Shown one piece after another: positions 40,071-50,359 of a DNA stretch of 64,000 nt (within the stretch, counting starts at the first letter, position 1; the number at the start of each line of letters is the position of its first letter). The notes beneath the pieces were generated by a model. The model did not search any database and was not told the DNA's origin. It saw only the letters and a list, made by a program, of their open reading frames with translations. This stretch comes from Coemansia sp. RSA 487. Lineage: Eukaryota > Kickxellomycota > Kickxellomycetes > Kickxellales > Kickxellaceae. The position numbers were made by a program, and so were the translations under genes. The stretch covers positions 1 to 64,000 of the forward strand of contig JANBRJ010000071.1 in assembly GCA_027577595.1 (NCBI GenBank). The letters run 5' to 3'.

Positions 40071-40550
40071 TTAATGGTCCTCTGCCCACTCGTTCTCCTT
40101 CCTGATCTGCTCCCTCTCCTCCTCTGTAAAGTCGTCGACAATGTTGAACATCTTGCGGATCTCCTCAGCAGTCTTGTTTCTAATCATGTTGGCAACAGTC
40201 TTGCAGCCCAGGTCAAGAAGAGGCTTGATGTCCATGTAGTTGGATGCAAGCAGAATCTCGAACAGCAGCTCCTGGTCGACATCAATGAACTTCTCATCCC
40301 AGGGCTCAATGTCGTCGGAGCGCTTGGGCAGGTCGTCGTACTCCTCGTTCAGGGCAGGAGGGTCGTCCATGTGGTGGGTGCAGTACTCGATAATCTTCTC
40401 TAGCACCTTGCCGGTGACGTTTGGCAGGGGGATGGCCTCGTCGGTCTCACCAACATCGTCGAGCAGGTTCCTAATCAGAGTGCTCTGTGTGGCAATCTTC
40501 ATATCCACGGCAAACTCCTTGTTGTCGGACGAGCAAAGCTTTACACTCAT
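40071..40550 (-). CDS. SKP1: SKP1, SCF ubiquitin-ligase adaptor
   Basis: 159 residues. All parts are present: BTB/POZ-like N-terminus (VKLCSSDNKEFAVDMKIATQSTLI), IPLPNVTGKVLEKIIEYCTHH, WDEKFIDVDQELLFEILLASNYMDIKPLLDLGCKTVANMI and the F-box-contacting C-terminus NIVDDFTEEEREQIRKENEWAED. It links F-box proteins to cullin-1 in SCF ligases, and also serves other F-box complexes. This is the canonical copy; a diverged paralogue lies 1 kb away on the same strand. Confidence 0.97.
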   Translation of the reverse strand: MSVKLCSSDNKEFAVDMKIATQSTLIRNLLDDVGETDEAIPLPNVTGKVLEKIIEYCTHHMDDPPALNEEYDDLPKRSDDIEPWDEKFIDVDQELLFEILLASNYMDIKPLLDLGCKTVANMIRNKTAEEIRKMFNIVDDFTEEEREQIRKENEWAEDH

Positions 40551-41581
40551 TTGTTGTGCTGGCTGGTTGTTTGGAATAGTAGGCGTTGAAATCTCGAAAA
40601 CACGGGTTATACTACAAAGATGCAGAGTCTAAAATTGTGACAAGCGAGCGCAATTGTTTTATGAATGCTTTAATTTTAGTAGTATGATAAATTCAGCCAA
40701 AATAAAATAAAAGAATAGTAAGGGGAAGAAGAAAGAGGATATAGTAAGGGAAGAGATTATTATTTTTAACCTGGTGAAAAGCACTCTTTCTCCTGACACA
40801 AAGGATCCCAGCTTGCCTCTCTGCAGCGGTGTAAGAGGAAACTGATGGAATTTTTGCAAAAAAAAAGATAAAAGGCAAATAGCACAAAGGCACACGTAAA
40901 AGATACAATGTACAAGCAGAAACTGGTGGATAAGCAGTTCTTGTTTCCACTGGTATTGAACGACCCATATAACGACATAAACGCTTCTTTTAGCAAAGTC
41001 ACAACGAAAAGTCATCCTTTAAATATGTGGTCACCAAGTGCTGGTATTAAAACAGCCAAGAAGCACAAAGACGGGGAAGTATACTACTCATGTACTACAT
41101 TACGAAAAATATATAGGGCAAATTGAAGTGAACCATCAAACAAAAACAGAAGCAAAACAGGCATGAACTTTGGCAAACCGAACTATATACAGAATACAGA
41201 GATAAATACCTTTGAAGACAAACTAGAGTAAATAAAAGCGGTGTGTTTCGGAAAAGAATGTTAACAGAAAAAGGAAGCTTGCCAAAGCTGAATGCTGGTT
41301 GTTGTGGGCAGATGAGGGGATGGATATACAAAGGATGTCAAACTCGAGCAAAAGCACAAAGCACAGCTTGTGTTTGGCATGGAAGCTTTTCTCGCTTTTA
41401 TATATGCTGGTTTCTGCAAGCTGTGCTGCGCACAAAAACAGTTTGATTTGAGAAAAAAAAAGTCCATTTCTGGCGAGTTCGATCTTCTACGTGTAAATCG
41501 TCAACCGCAGCAGCTCCTGGTGCCAGGAGAGCTTGATTTGCCAGCTGCTAGTCTTCTTCGCTGCAATATCCGTGTCAATGG
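40551..41581. other. Spacer between the two SKP1 genes
   Basis: About 1 kb, AT-rich, with short frames of no recognisable character. It holds the promoter of SKP1 (right of 40,550) and the 3' region of the second copy. No repeat flanks it that would explain the duplication. Confidence 0.6.
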
Positions 41582-42064
41582 TCACTGTAGCTGTGCCAGC
41601 TCCTTTTGGATCTGTATGCGCTGTTCATCGGTAAAATCGTCCTCGATGCCGTAGCGCTGGCGTATATCATCGACCGACAACGAGCGAATAATCTTGGCAA
41701 TGACAGTGCATCCGAGCTCAACAAGCGGCTCAATGCTCAAGTAATCGGCAGCAGAAAGAATCTCCAGCATCAGTGTATCGTCGACATCCATAAACCGCCG
41801 GTCCCATGCATCGACTACGCTGTCGCTCTGGACAAGGTCTGGTGTGCTGCTGAGGATGCGCGCATCATCCTTGTGGTGCGTACAGTATTCGATGATCTTG
41901 GCCAGCACCATGCCCCGCACGTTTGGCAGAATAATGGGCTCGTCGGTCTGGCCGACATCTTCGACTGTGTTTCGCACCAAGTCGCTGATGTACGCGGATG
42001 CCTTGTCGACCAGAAACTGCTGCCCGTCGTTGGATTCAAGCCTGATCATTGCTGTTCTATCCAT
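41582..42064 (-). CDS. Diverged SKP1 paralogue
   Basis: 160 residues, aligned end to end with the neighbouring SKP1. The core is kept: IILPNVRGMVLAKIIEYCTHHKDD, WDRRFMDVDDTLMLEILSAADYLSIEPLVELGCTVIAKII and YGIEDDFTDEQRIQIQKELAQLQ. The N-terminus differs (MDRTAMIRLESNDGQQFLVDKASA) and the end lacks the conserved E-N-x-W-[AC]-E motif that contacts F-box proteins, reading KELAQLQ. It probably keeps cullin binding but has altered F-box choice (inference). It is not a pseudogene: no stops, and substitutions are mostly conservative. Confidence 0.92.
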   Translation of the reverse strand: MDRTAMIRLESNDGQQFLVDKASAYISDLVRNTVEDVGQTDEPIILPNVRGMVLAKIIEYCTHHKDDARILSSTPDLVQSDSVVDAWDRRFMDVDDTLMLEILSAADYLSIEPLVELGCTVIAKIIRSLSVDDIRQRYGIEDDFTDEQRIQIQKELAQLQ

Positions 42065-42373
42065 ATGTTTTTAAATGCGAAAACTTTTAATGAGCAGGTA
42101 AAAAAAAAGAGATATATGAAAGCGGGGGCTATTGCGCTTGGGATGTCAATACAAGCACGTTTTTTCCCTGGCAGCTGCAAAAGACAAAGGGCTTCCAGTT
42201 TGCCTTAGCTTTGAGAAAAAGGCACATTGCACACGAGCATGTCGTTAAAGACCCGCTAAAAGCATGCTGCAAAGCACAAACGAATGTTTCTTCCGCACAA
42301 TGCGTTTCTGTTCTACATTTATCTGGTTTCTGCCGTGATGCAAAGAACATATACACGCAAAGACCATTGTGCA

Positions 42374-43225
42374 TTACAAATTGATATTCATATAGTTCAC
42401 AAACAGCTCTGGGATCTTGTCTATCTTTAACGGCACCTGGCGGTTCAGCTTTGTGAACTGCATGCGCAGACGGCGAAGCTCGGACAATGTCAGACTGCGG
42501 CCAGGCAGCTGGACCTTTTCGTCTGTCCCTGGCACAACTATCTGGTACATGGGCACGCCGCTTTTCTGCACCTCCAACACTGCATTGATGATCTCCTGCG
42601 TCGCTCGATCGAGCTCAAACAAGTAGTTGGTTTCGGTCACCGGCTTCATTGCCGTGGCAAAGTTGGGCGCCGGTGCGCGTTGCTCGACAAGGGCGTCCCA
42701 GATCTTGTCAAAGGGCAACGTATCGTCAGGGTCGTGCTGGATGACGGTGAATAGTGGGCTGTCCCACTTGGCCACAGGGTTAGGCTCCTCATACCTCATG
42801 GCCAGCTCCTCAAACAGATTCTCGTCGTATCCTTCGGCCCCTCGCGTCTGGTTAATTCTCCGTGCCTCAGCAACAGGGATCGCGCAATGGATCACGCACT
42901 GCGTCGTGCTTACCTCGCGACCGACACAGTACAGCTGATACCGCAGTCCTTTTATGTAGTTTGGCGCATCCACTATGAGTATCGTTTCTCGAGACACTGC
43001 TCGCTCGACCGCAGACAGCAGCGCCCCGCGCGCCATCTTCTCCTCACTGGCCCTGGCATATGCGCTATGCGACACGCCTAGCGTGCTGTCGCCAACTATC
43101 TGTACGCTTAGCTTGCGGTGCTGGTACTCGGGCTGCGCTAGCCGTTCCTCGAAAAGATGCTTGAGCTCAAGAGACCTTGTTGTTTTGCCACTCGACGGCA
43201 GCCCCGACATCATTACCAGCGGCAT
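42374..43225 (-). CDS. KTI12: KTI12, Elongator-associated P-loop protein
   Basis: 283 residues from the ATG at 43225; upstream in-frame sequence is low-complexity. Seen: Walker A-like SGLPSSGKTTRSLELK at the N-terminus, VGDSTLG, an ILIVDAPNYIKGLRYQLYCVGRE block, RGAEGYDENLFEELAMRYEEPN, WDSPLF and a C-terminal LRRLRMQFTKLNRQ helix. The family matches Kti12/PSTK-like proteins; Kti12 binds Elongator and tRNA and supports modification of wobble uridine (mcm5/ncm5). Full length and intact. Confidence 0.95.
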   Translation of the reverse strand: MPLVMMSGLPSSGKTTRSLELKHLFEERLAQPEYQHRKLSVQIVGDSTLGVSHSAYARASEEKMARGALLSAVERAVSRETILIVDAPNYIKGLRYQLYCVGREVSTTQCVIHCAIPVAEARRINQTRGAEGYDENLFEELAMRYEEPNPVAKWDSPLFTVIQHDPDDTLPFDKIWDALVEQRAPAPNFATAMKPVTETNYLFELDRATQEIINAVLEVQKSGVPMYQIVVPGTDEKVQLPGRSLTLSELRRLRMQFTKLNRQVPLKIDKIPELFVNYMNINL

Positions 43226-43490
43226 TTTTGTAATGCAATTTTCAGTCTCCTTAGTATAAGAAGTGTAGAGCGAAAAGTGAAAACACAAAGCAATGATAGA
43301 AAAGGAGAAAAACGCTTGAAGTCTAATCAAGGTTTGAGTTGATCTTGCACGAAAAAAAAAAGCCATTCTCTTTTCGTTCCGAAATTTTTTTGCTTTTAGC
43401 AAATAAACCGCATTTTTTTAGTTATTCTCAAGAAAGAGCTTTCTTCTCATTACAAGCGTTCTATTTGTTTCTTACTGTTTCTTATAAATA

Positions 43491-45269
43491 ATGTCGTCAA
43501 TTTCACAATTTCTTCCCGACCCAAAGCACTCTGCACCAAGGCGGCAGCAGGCTAAAAATACCGAGCTTCCCGTCGAAAGTGCATTGGTGGCGACCAACAT
43601 GTCGCACATTCCGCCCTATGGAAAGCGGAAAGGATGGGTGCCCAAGACAGCACAAGACTTTGGCGACGGCGGCGCGTACCCCGAGGTCCACATACTCCAG
43701 TACCCAAGGGGACTAGGGCTAAAGAAGGAGCAAAAGGGCAACGCTCTAGCAAAGCAAATAGACGGCGATGGCAACATTTCTTATGACGCGCTAGCCCAGT
43801 ACGGGCGGAGAAGCAACGAGGTGGTTCATTCACAGTTTAAGGATATTGTGCCACTCCGCCAGCGCAGGGACTTTGACGAAAACCAGGACGCTATACCGGA
43901 GCGGCCAGACATGCAGCTAGTCAAGGAGACGGCGGAGAGGACAAAGCTAGCGCTGGAAAAGACCCTTGGTGGGCGAATCGACGGCACAATGGCCAAGGGC
44001 GTGAAATCAGCTGCGTCAAAGGAACCAACGTACGTGCGATACACGCCCGGCCAGCAAGGCGCAGAGTTCAATTCGGGCGCGCGACAAAGAATCGTCCGTG
44101 TAACAGACATGCCTGTGGACCCAATGGAGCCGTCCAAGGTCAGGTTGCAGAAGAAAGCAAGAGCACCCGCAGAGCCGCCCGCGCCAGTCATGCACTCGCC
44201 GCCCCGGAAGATCACGGCTGACGAGCAAAAGGAATGGTCGATTCCCCCGTGTGTGTCCAACTGGAAGAACATCCACGGGTTCACGGTGTCGCTGGACAAG
44301 CGGCTGGCCACTGAAGGGCGCGGGATGGACGAAATTTCCGTCAACGACAACTTTGCAAAGCTGTCCGAAGCGCTGATATCCGCAGAGTCCCATGCGCGGA
44401 CAGAAATATCGGAGAGAGCAAAGATACAGCAGGCGTTGGCGCAGCGCGAGAAGGAAACCAAAGAAGAGCGTCTGCGCTTGCTTGCGCAAAGAGCTCGCGA
44501 GGAACGCGCAGCGGCATCTGCATCAGCAGCAACGCGGGATGACAGCTACGCGGCATCAACTCCTGTGGTTAGCACAACGCCTGAACAGCCCTCTGCTCAT
44601 GAGAGAGCAAGCGAAGAAGAGCCAGGATTGCAGCGGCGGCGCGATCCAAGCCGCCGCACAGCAGCCGACTACTTTACAGACAATGGTAGAGAGAGCAGAA
44701 GAAGTGGGCGCAGTCGCAGCCCAAGCCCCAGCCGCAGGCACGGTAAACCTGACGAGACAGGGGAGCGCGAGAGAGACGAGCTGCGGCGCGAGCGGAAGAA
44801 GCAGCATGAGCGCGACCTGCGTCTCAGTCGAATGGGGAGCGACGCAAAGGCAAAGTATCTGCGCAAGACGGAGACGCGAGACATCTCAGAGAAGATTGCG
44901 CTGGGCATTGCGAAGCCGACTGGACCAAAGGAAGGGCTGTTTGACTCGCGGCTGTTCAACCAGCCAAGTGCTTCCAACACGTCGCTGCAGAACGACGAGG
45001 CGTACAACTTATATGACAAGCCGCTGTTCAACACGGCAGGCAGATCGTCGAACTACAGGCCCCGCGGCAATGCAGACGAAGAGAATGGGCAGGATATCGA
45101 GCGGCTTATGGAAAGCGACAGGTTTGGAAACGCGCTAGGCGGCTCCAAGGGCGCACAACCATCTGGTGGACAGAAGCAGCAACGTAGTGGACCTGTTGAA
45201 TTTGAGAAGGGCGATGTGTTTGGCATTGGTGAGTTTGTTGACAGCACCAAGAAGCGGGCCAAGCAGTAA
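43491..45269 (+). CDS. PRP45: SNW1/Prp45 pre-mRNA processing protein
   Basis: 592 residues, single exon. Seen: PPYGKRKGWVPKTAQDFGDGGAYPE, YPRGLGLKK, RPDMQLVKETAERTKLALEK, PVDPMEPSKVR, and the SNW signature IPPCVSNWKNIHGFTVSLDKRLA. The C-terminal half is charged, with RS/RE-rich stretches (RSGRSRSPSPSRRHG), then KFLRKTETRDISEKIALG-type sequence and GIAKPTGPKEGLFDSRLFNQ. It stabilises the catalytic spliceosome (NineTeen-related/Prp8 contacts) and can act in transcription. Length is typical for fungi. An AATAAA lies near 45,313. Confidence 0.96.
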   Translation: MSSISQFLPDPKHSAPRRQQAKNTELPVESALVATNMSHIPPYGKRKGWVPKTAQDFGDGGAYPEVHILQYPRGLGLKKEQKGNALAKQIDGDGNISYDALAQYGRRSNEVVHSQFKDIVPLRQRRDFDENQDAIPERPDMQLVKETAERTKLALEKTLGGRIDGTMAKGVKSAASKEPTYVRYTPGQQGAEFNSGARQRIVRVTDMPVDPMEPSKVRLQKKARAPAEPPAPVMHSPPRKITADEQKEWSIPPCVSNWKNIHGFTVSLDKRLATEGRGMDEISVNDNFAKLSEALISAESHARTEISERAKIQQALAQREKETKEERLRLLAQRAREERAAASASAATRDDSYAASTPVVSTTPEQPSAHERASEEEPGLQRRRDPSRRTAADYFTDNGRESRRSGRSRSPSPSRRHGKPDETGERERDELRRERKKQHERDLRLSRMGSDAKAKYLRKTETRDISEKIALGIAKPTGPKEGLFDSRLFNQPSASNTSLQNDEAYNLYDKPLFNTAGRSSNYRPRGNADEENGQDIERLMESDRFGNALGGSKGAQPSGGQKQQRSGPVEFEKGDVFGIGEFVDSTKKRAKQ

Positions 45270-46154
45270 CAGCGCAGTAATAAGTTTACTTTTGGAGCAC
45301 ATTTGTTGTGGTAAATAAATGCTTATATTTGCGAAACCGCTCTCCCCCCCGCATTTAGTATGGCTGTCCTAGGAAAAACGGCAGCTTGGGAAAGGAGGAG
45401 ATGACGTTTTTGTTTTTGTTTTTGCTTTCGTGGTCAAATCCATGTGCGCTCGGTTTGGAAGCGTTCAGTTCTCCGCACGCTGACAAGCATATATATTTCA
45501 GGAAAGCTATTTTTATATTTTTACATTTGCAATACTTTTTGATTTTTGATTTATTGGCAGAATTCAGAGGCTTTGGCTTGGTTCCGGAGCGACAACGGGC
45601 GGACAAAGAAAGAATGAGCTGCCCGCCGCCTTTCCCTGAACCGAGGGCTGTTTGTGGCACACTAGACGAACAGTTTGTGTGAAAACGTTACGAATCAGCA
45701 GCAAGAGCGGCCTTGGACAATCATTGGGTTTTCTTTGTGGCTCATTCTTTCCATGGAACAATGATGGAAAAAAGGAGTGGGTGGCATCAGTTCTTTGCAC
45801 ATCCCCAAATGCGGGCGAAACCAGAAGGTTTGAGCATCTGGAAAACATGTGGGCGAAAGAAAAGCCAGCTATCAGTCTCGTTTTTTTTCCACTGAATTCT
45901 TTATCGTCCTGAAACTCGGAATATCCCTTTTTCTCTTCCATTAAGTCTTTTTTTCCAACCTTTTACACACTTTTTTTATCTCTCGTTTTATTTTGCCTTG
46001 TAGGGCATAGTCATATCATTCTTTTTATACCATTTCTGCAGTATAAAGGGCACTTTTTACTGAGCCAGGATTGACAGCCACGCATTTTGGTGTTCCCGTC
46101 TGTAGCTAGTAAAGCTGGACACACGCAATATCCAAAACCACAGACCTCCTCAAT
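45270..46154. other. Intergenic region with copper-ATPase promoter
   Basis: A TATAAA box at 46,042-46,047, about 110 bases before the copper ATPase start, is the only element I can point to. Several poly-T tracts lie upstream (45,885-45,990). No gene is recognised in the 885 bases, and I cannot name copper-responsive sites. Confidence 0.5.
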
Positions 46155-49100
46155 ATGGCTGGGGTGGCCTATACACAAAAGTGGAGCGTGCAGGGCATGA
46201 CATGCCAGTCATGCGTGCGGTCGATTGAAGCAGTGCTCCAGGATGTGGAGGGCGTTCAGTCAGTGTCCGTGTCGCTGGAAGAGAACAGCGCAGCTGTTGC
46301 GTACGACCCACAGGAAGTTAGCGCGCAGGACATAACAGAGGCCATCGAGGGCTGTGGATTTGACGCACAAGCAGTGGCCGATAGTGTTCGGCACCAAACA
46401 ACGCTCGGGGTGCATGGAATGACGTGCCAGTCGTGCGTCAAGAGCATAAAGGCTGCGCTCGGCGGGGTTGCAGGTATCGAGGCAGCCGATGTGTCGCTGG
46501 AAGACAATGCGGCCACGGTCACCTGGGACCCGCATGCAGTCGATGGCGGAGTAGGCGCAATTGCCAAGACCATCGAAGATGCCGGGTTCGACGTCAGTGT
46601 GGAAGACGACCCCGCCAAGGAAACAACAGAGGTTGTGGCTGTGGCTGTTGACGGGATGACGTGCCAGTCGTGTGTCGCTTCGGTCACCATGGCGCTTAAG
46701 GACACGCCAGGCGTCGTGGATGCCAAGGTGGAGCTTGAGCCAAGAGGCAAGGCGCTTGTGACTATCGACAGAGCAGCAGTAGACATGGCCACGGTGATGG
46801 CAGCAATCGAAGACGCCGGGTTCGACGCCACGCTGGAGCCGGCTGCTAACAGCAGCGACTGGAGCCAGGCCAGCACATCGTCGGCCACTCTGGCTGTGAA
46901 GCATCAGTCCCCCGAAGATACTGCATCCAGCGCTGGAGTGCTTTCGCCGCTGCTCCAATCAGGAAAGCCCGAGAGGAAGCTCCGCACACGCGGAATATCC
47001 ACCAGCAGCGGACCCATCCGCTCAAGCTCGAGCGCAAAGTCCGGCGAGACACTGCTGGACCCAGGCGAGACGATACAGATCGAGGTGCGCGGAATGACGT
47101 GCTCGTCGTGTGTGGCCCTGATCGAGCGCACGCTTAGGTCACGTGACGGAATCCAGAACATTAGTGTTTCATTGCTTGCACAGCGCGCAAACGTGCACTA
47201 CGACAGCAGCATAATCTCGCAGGCGACAATTGTCCAGGCCATCGGTGACCTGGGCTTTGAGGCCAAGCCCATGGACGGCGGTACGCAGCGCGTGGCAAAG
47301 GTCAGTCTCAACATATATGGCATGACGTGCGCCTCTTGCGTGTCGTTGGTGGAGCGCGCGCTGAAGAGGGAGCCTGGCGTGGTTTCAGTGGCGGTTAGCT
47401 TGGCGCTGGAGACAGCAGCCATTGAGTACCGTCCGTCGGAGATCGGGGTGCGCCGGTTAGTCGCCGTGGCCGAGAGTGCCGGCTTCGACGTGCTCGTGGC
47501 TGACTCCACGCAGGTCAACACGCAGCTGGAGTCGCTGCAGCGCACCAAAGACATCATTGCATGGCGGCAGCGGTTCTGGCGGTCGCTGTGGTTCTCCCTG
47601 CCTGTGATCTTCCTGGCCAAGTTTGCGCCGCACATCGATCCGCTGAAAAAGGTCTTTGGCTGGCAGATGGTTGCTGGCCTTCCGCTTGGCGTCTTCTTCC
47701 AGCTGCTGCTGACGACGCCGCTTCAGTTCGTGATCGGCGCACAGTTCTACCGCAACGCAATCAAATCCCTGCGCCATGGCAACGCCAACATGGACGTGCT
47801 TGTCACCACGGGAACCACGCTTTCGTACTTCTTCTCGCTGTTTATGCTCTCATGGTCGGTGCTCCACGGAAAGCATCCGCGGCCGCACTGCTTCTTTGAG
47901 GCCTCCGCCATGCTGATCACGTTTGTTTCGCTGGGCCGCTATCTAGAGAACTTGGCCAAGGGCAATGCGTCGGCGGCGCTGTCGACGCTAATGACGCTGA
48001 CGCCCAACAACGCGACGCTGATTGTGTACGCCGACGATGGACGCATTGCCGACGAGAAGCAGATCCCGACCGAGCTGATCCAGCCAGGCGACCACTTGCG
48101 CGTGTTCCCCGGCGACCGGATCCCTGCCGATGGACACGTGGTTGACGGCGCCTCGCAGGTGGACGAATCGACAGTGACGGGCGAGTCGCTGCCTGTGGCC
48201 AAGAAGCAGGACAGCGAAGTTGTAGCTGGCACGGTGAACGGAACCGGATCGTTCGTCATGGAGGCATCGCGCGTCGGCTCAGACACGACGCTTGCGCAGA
48301 TCGTCCACCTGGTTGAAGAGGCACAGACTGCTAAGGCGCCGATCCAGGCGTACGCAGACCGTGTAGCACAGTACTTTGCGCCGGCGGTTCTGGTGCTTGC
48401 GGTGGTGTCGCTGATTGCGTGGCTGCTGATTGCGTACACGGGGCTGCCGAAGCCGCAGATGTTCAAGGACGAGGCGCAGGCGACCGGGAGCTACGTGGTT
48501 GGATGCCTGAAGATCGCCGTCGCTGTGGTTGTTGTTGCGTGTCCGTGCGCGCTGGGCCTGAGCACGCCGACTGCCGTGATGGTTGGAACCGGCGTGGGAG
48601 CGCAGCTGGGCGTCCTGATCAAGGGCGGCGATGCGCTGGAGGCCGCCAGCGACATTGACGTTGTTGTCTTTGACAAAACCGGCACTCTTACCAGGGGCAA
48701 GCTGGCTGTCGCTGACCTGAGCTTTGAGCGCCGCACTGCCAGTGGCCTTGCTCTCTCGCAGCGCACGCTTGCGCTCCTTGCCGGCGCAGCTGAATCGCGG
48801 TCGGAGCATCCGCTTGGCCGTGCCATCGTGGCACACGCGCAGTCTCTGCTCCTCCTGCCTGGCGAGCAGACGCTTCCTGCGACGGTGTCGGCCTTCGACT
48901 CTGTCCCCGGCCAGGGCGTGCGCTGCACAGTAACGCCCGAGTCGTCGTCGCGCGAGTACGCTGGAGATATGCTAAAGGAGGCACCGCAGGGCGTGGCTGT
49001 GCTCGTGGGGAGTGCCGATTTCCTGGCCTCCGAGGGCGTTGGCATCCCGGCCGAGTGCACGGCAGCCAAGGTAGCGCAGGAGCGCTCTGGCCGCACGGTG

Positions 49101-50111
49101 ATCCTTGTAGCAGCGAACGGCGCGTACGCCGGATGGATCGCCCTTGCCGACGTGTTGCGCGCCGAGTCGGTGCCTGCCATTGCCACGCTGCAGAGCAAGA
49201 TGGGCATCGAGTGCATCATGGTTACTGGCGATCAGCCGCTGACTGCCCAGGCAGTGGCCGCCGAATGTGGCATCCGCCGCGTCTACGCCAGCGTGTCGCC
49301 TGCCGGAAAGGCCACTATCATCCGCCACATCCAGCAAGAGACCAAGCCCGCCCGGCAAGGCCTGCTCTCCAGACTACTGCGCTGCGTCTGCTTCTGCTCA
49401 AGACGCAGCCGCCGTCATCGCGCGCCGGCTGCCACCAAGAAGGTGGCAATGGTTGGCGACGGCGTCAATGATGGCGCTGCGCTGGTCGCCTCTGACGTGG
49501 GCATTGCCATGCGCTCCGGCACAGATGTGGCGATGGAAGCTGCAAGCATGGTTCTGATGCGCGAGGATGTCACCGACGTCGTGGCAGCTCTGGATCTGTC
49601 GCGCACAATTTTCCGCCGCATCCAGTGGAACTATGTGTGGGCTAGCATATACAACATGCTGGGTCTTCCGCTTGCCATGGGCATTTTCATGCCTTTGGGC
49701 ATCATTCTGCCGCCTGTCTTTGCCGGCCTGGCCATGGCGATGAGCAGCGTCAGCGTCATGGTCAGCAGCTTGCTGCTCAAGCTGTACCGCCGTCCCATTT
49801 GTGCCGCGCCAGACTCTCTATCACTTCCTTTGCCCCTCAACCTAGTGCGTGTCCTCGCAGCACCGCGTGCTGCTGCTCCTATGCGCCGTTCGCTGGCCTC
49901 GACTGATGGTCGTTATGATGGAGATGAGTTTTTCGTTGATGTGTCGGATATCTTGGACGACGATGAGGATGCTGTCGAGCTTGGGCCGGTTTCCATTAGC
50001 AACAACATGCAGCAGCAAGGCTCTATGCGTGGCCAAACAGGCGGTTACTTTAACTTTTCACCTGTGTCGCCTAGCCATGCATATGAGCGTGTTCCCCAGA
50101 ACGAAGCTTGA
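46155..50111 (+). CDS. CCC2: Copper-transporting P1B-type ATPase (Ccc2/ATP7-like)
   Basis: 1,318 residues, one exon. Five N-terminal heavy-metal domains carry MTCxxC at about residues 15, 88, 167, 313 and 389. Then come the membrane domain with CPC (VACPCALGLSTP, about 795), TGES (about 675), phosphorylation site DKTGT (about 839), SEHPLG (about 884) and GDGVND (about 1,101). It pumps cytosolic Cu(I) into the trans-Golgi for cuproenzymes and exports excess. Oddities: five metal domains, more than yeast Ccc2 (two); a Ser-rich linker between domains 3 and 4; and a basic, Cys-containing insert (RLLRCVCFCSRRSRRHR) just before GDGVND. The tail is acidic, then Gln-rich. All catalytic motifs are intact. 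Confidence 0.95.
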   Translation: MAGVAYTQKWSVQGMTCQSCVRSIEAVLQDVEGVQSVSVSLEENSAAVAYDPQEVSAQDITEAIEGCGFDAQAVADSVRHQTTLGVHGMTCQSCVKSIKAALGGVAGIEAADVSLEDNAATVTWDPHAVDGGVGAIAKTIEDAGFDVSVEDDPAKETTEVVAVAVDGMTCQSCVASVTMALKDTPGVVDAKVELEPRGKALVTIDRAAVDMATVMAAIEDAGFDATLEPAANSSDWSQASTSSATLAVKHQSPEDTASSAGVLSPLLQSGKPERKLRTRGISTSSGPIRSSSSAKSGETLLDPGETIQIEVRGMTCSSCVALIERTLRSRDGIQNISVSLLAQRANVHYDSSIISQATIVQAIGDLGFEAKPMDGGTQRVAKVSLNIYGMTCASCVSLVERALKREPGVVSVAVSLALETAAIEYRPSEIGVRRLVAVAESAGFDVLVADSTQVNTQLESLQRTKDIIAWRQRFWRSLWFSLPVIFLAKFAPHIDPLKKVFGWQMVAGLPLGVFFQLLLTTPLQFVIGAQFYRNAIKSLRHGNANMDVLVTTGTTLSYFFSLFMLSWSVLHGKHPRPHCFFEASAMLITFVSLGRYLENLAKGNASAALSTLMTLTPNNATLIVYADDGRIADEKQIPTELIQPGDHLRVFPGDRIPADGHVVDGASQVDESTVTGESLPVAKKQDSEVVAGTVNGTGSFVMEASRVGSDTTLAQIVHLVEEAQTAKAPIQAYADRVAQYFAPAVLVLAVVSLIAWLLIAYTGLPKPQMFKDEAQATGSYVVGCLKIAVAVVVVACPCALGLSTPTAVMVGTGVGAQLGVLIKGGDALEAASDIDVVVFDKTGTLTRGKLAVADLSFERRTASGLALSQRTLALLAGAAESRSEHPLGRAIVAHAQSLLLLPGEQTLPATVSAFDSVPGQGVRCTVTPESSSREYAGDMLKEAPQGVAVLVGSADFLASEGVGIPAECTAAKVAQERSGRTVILVAANGAYAGWIALADVLRAESVPAIATLQSKMGIECIMVTGDQPLTAQAVAAECGIRRVYASVSPAGKATIIRHIQQETKPARQGLLSRLLRCVCFCSRRSRRHRAPAATKKVAMVGDGVNDGAALVASDVGIAMRSGTDVAMEAASMVLMREDVTDVVAALDLSRTIFRRIQWNYVWASIYNMLGLPLAMGIFMPLGIILPPVFAGLAMAMSSVSVMVSSLLLKLYRRPICAAPDSLSLPLPLNLVRVLAAPRAAAPMRRSLASTDGRYDGDEFFVDVSDILDDDEDAVELGPVSISNNMQQQGSMRGQTGGYFNFSPVSPSHAYERVPQNEA

Positions 50112-50218
50112 ATATCCTTTATTTTCTTTTACTTTTAATCATATGTAATGCTGAACTGTTATAAATCCATTATACTCATTCATTCCACTTGTGAACAGCA
50201 TTGACAGCCGGAATATTA

Positions 50219-50220
<2 letters not shown>

Positions 50221-50249
<29 letters not shown>
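50221..50249. repeat. (ATT)n microsatellite
   Basis: About ten TAT/ATT units in the region between the copper ATPase stop and the CreC/WDR20-like start. It lies in the 5' region of the latter. Confidence 0.95.
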
Positions 50250-50252
<3 letters not shown>

Positions 50253-50359
50253 CGATGCACAGTAAATTGGCCAGAGTACCTTGTATCTGTATGCTGCCTT
50301 GTTCTTTTCTACCGTTTTTATATTTCTAGACCATTTCTTCCCCCTCTTTCTTTCAGACT

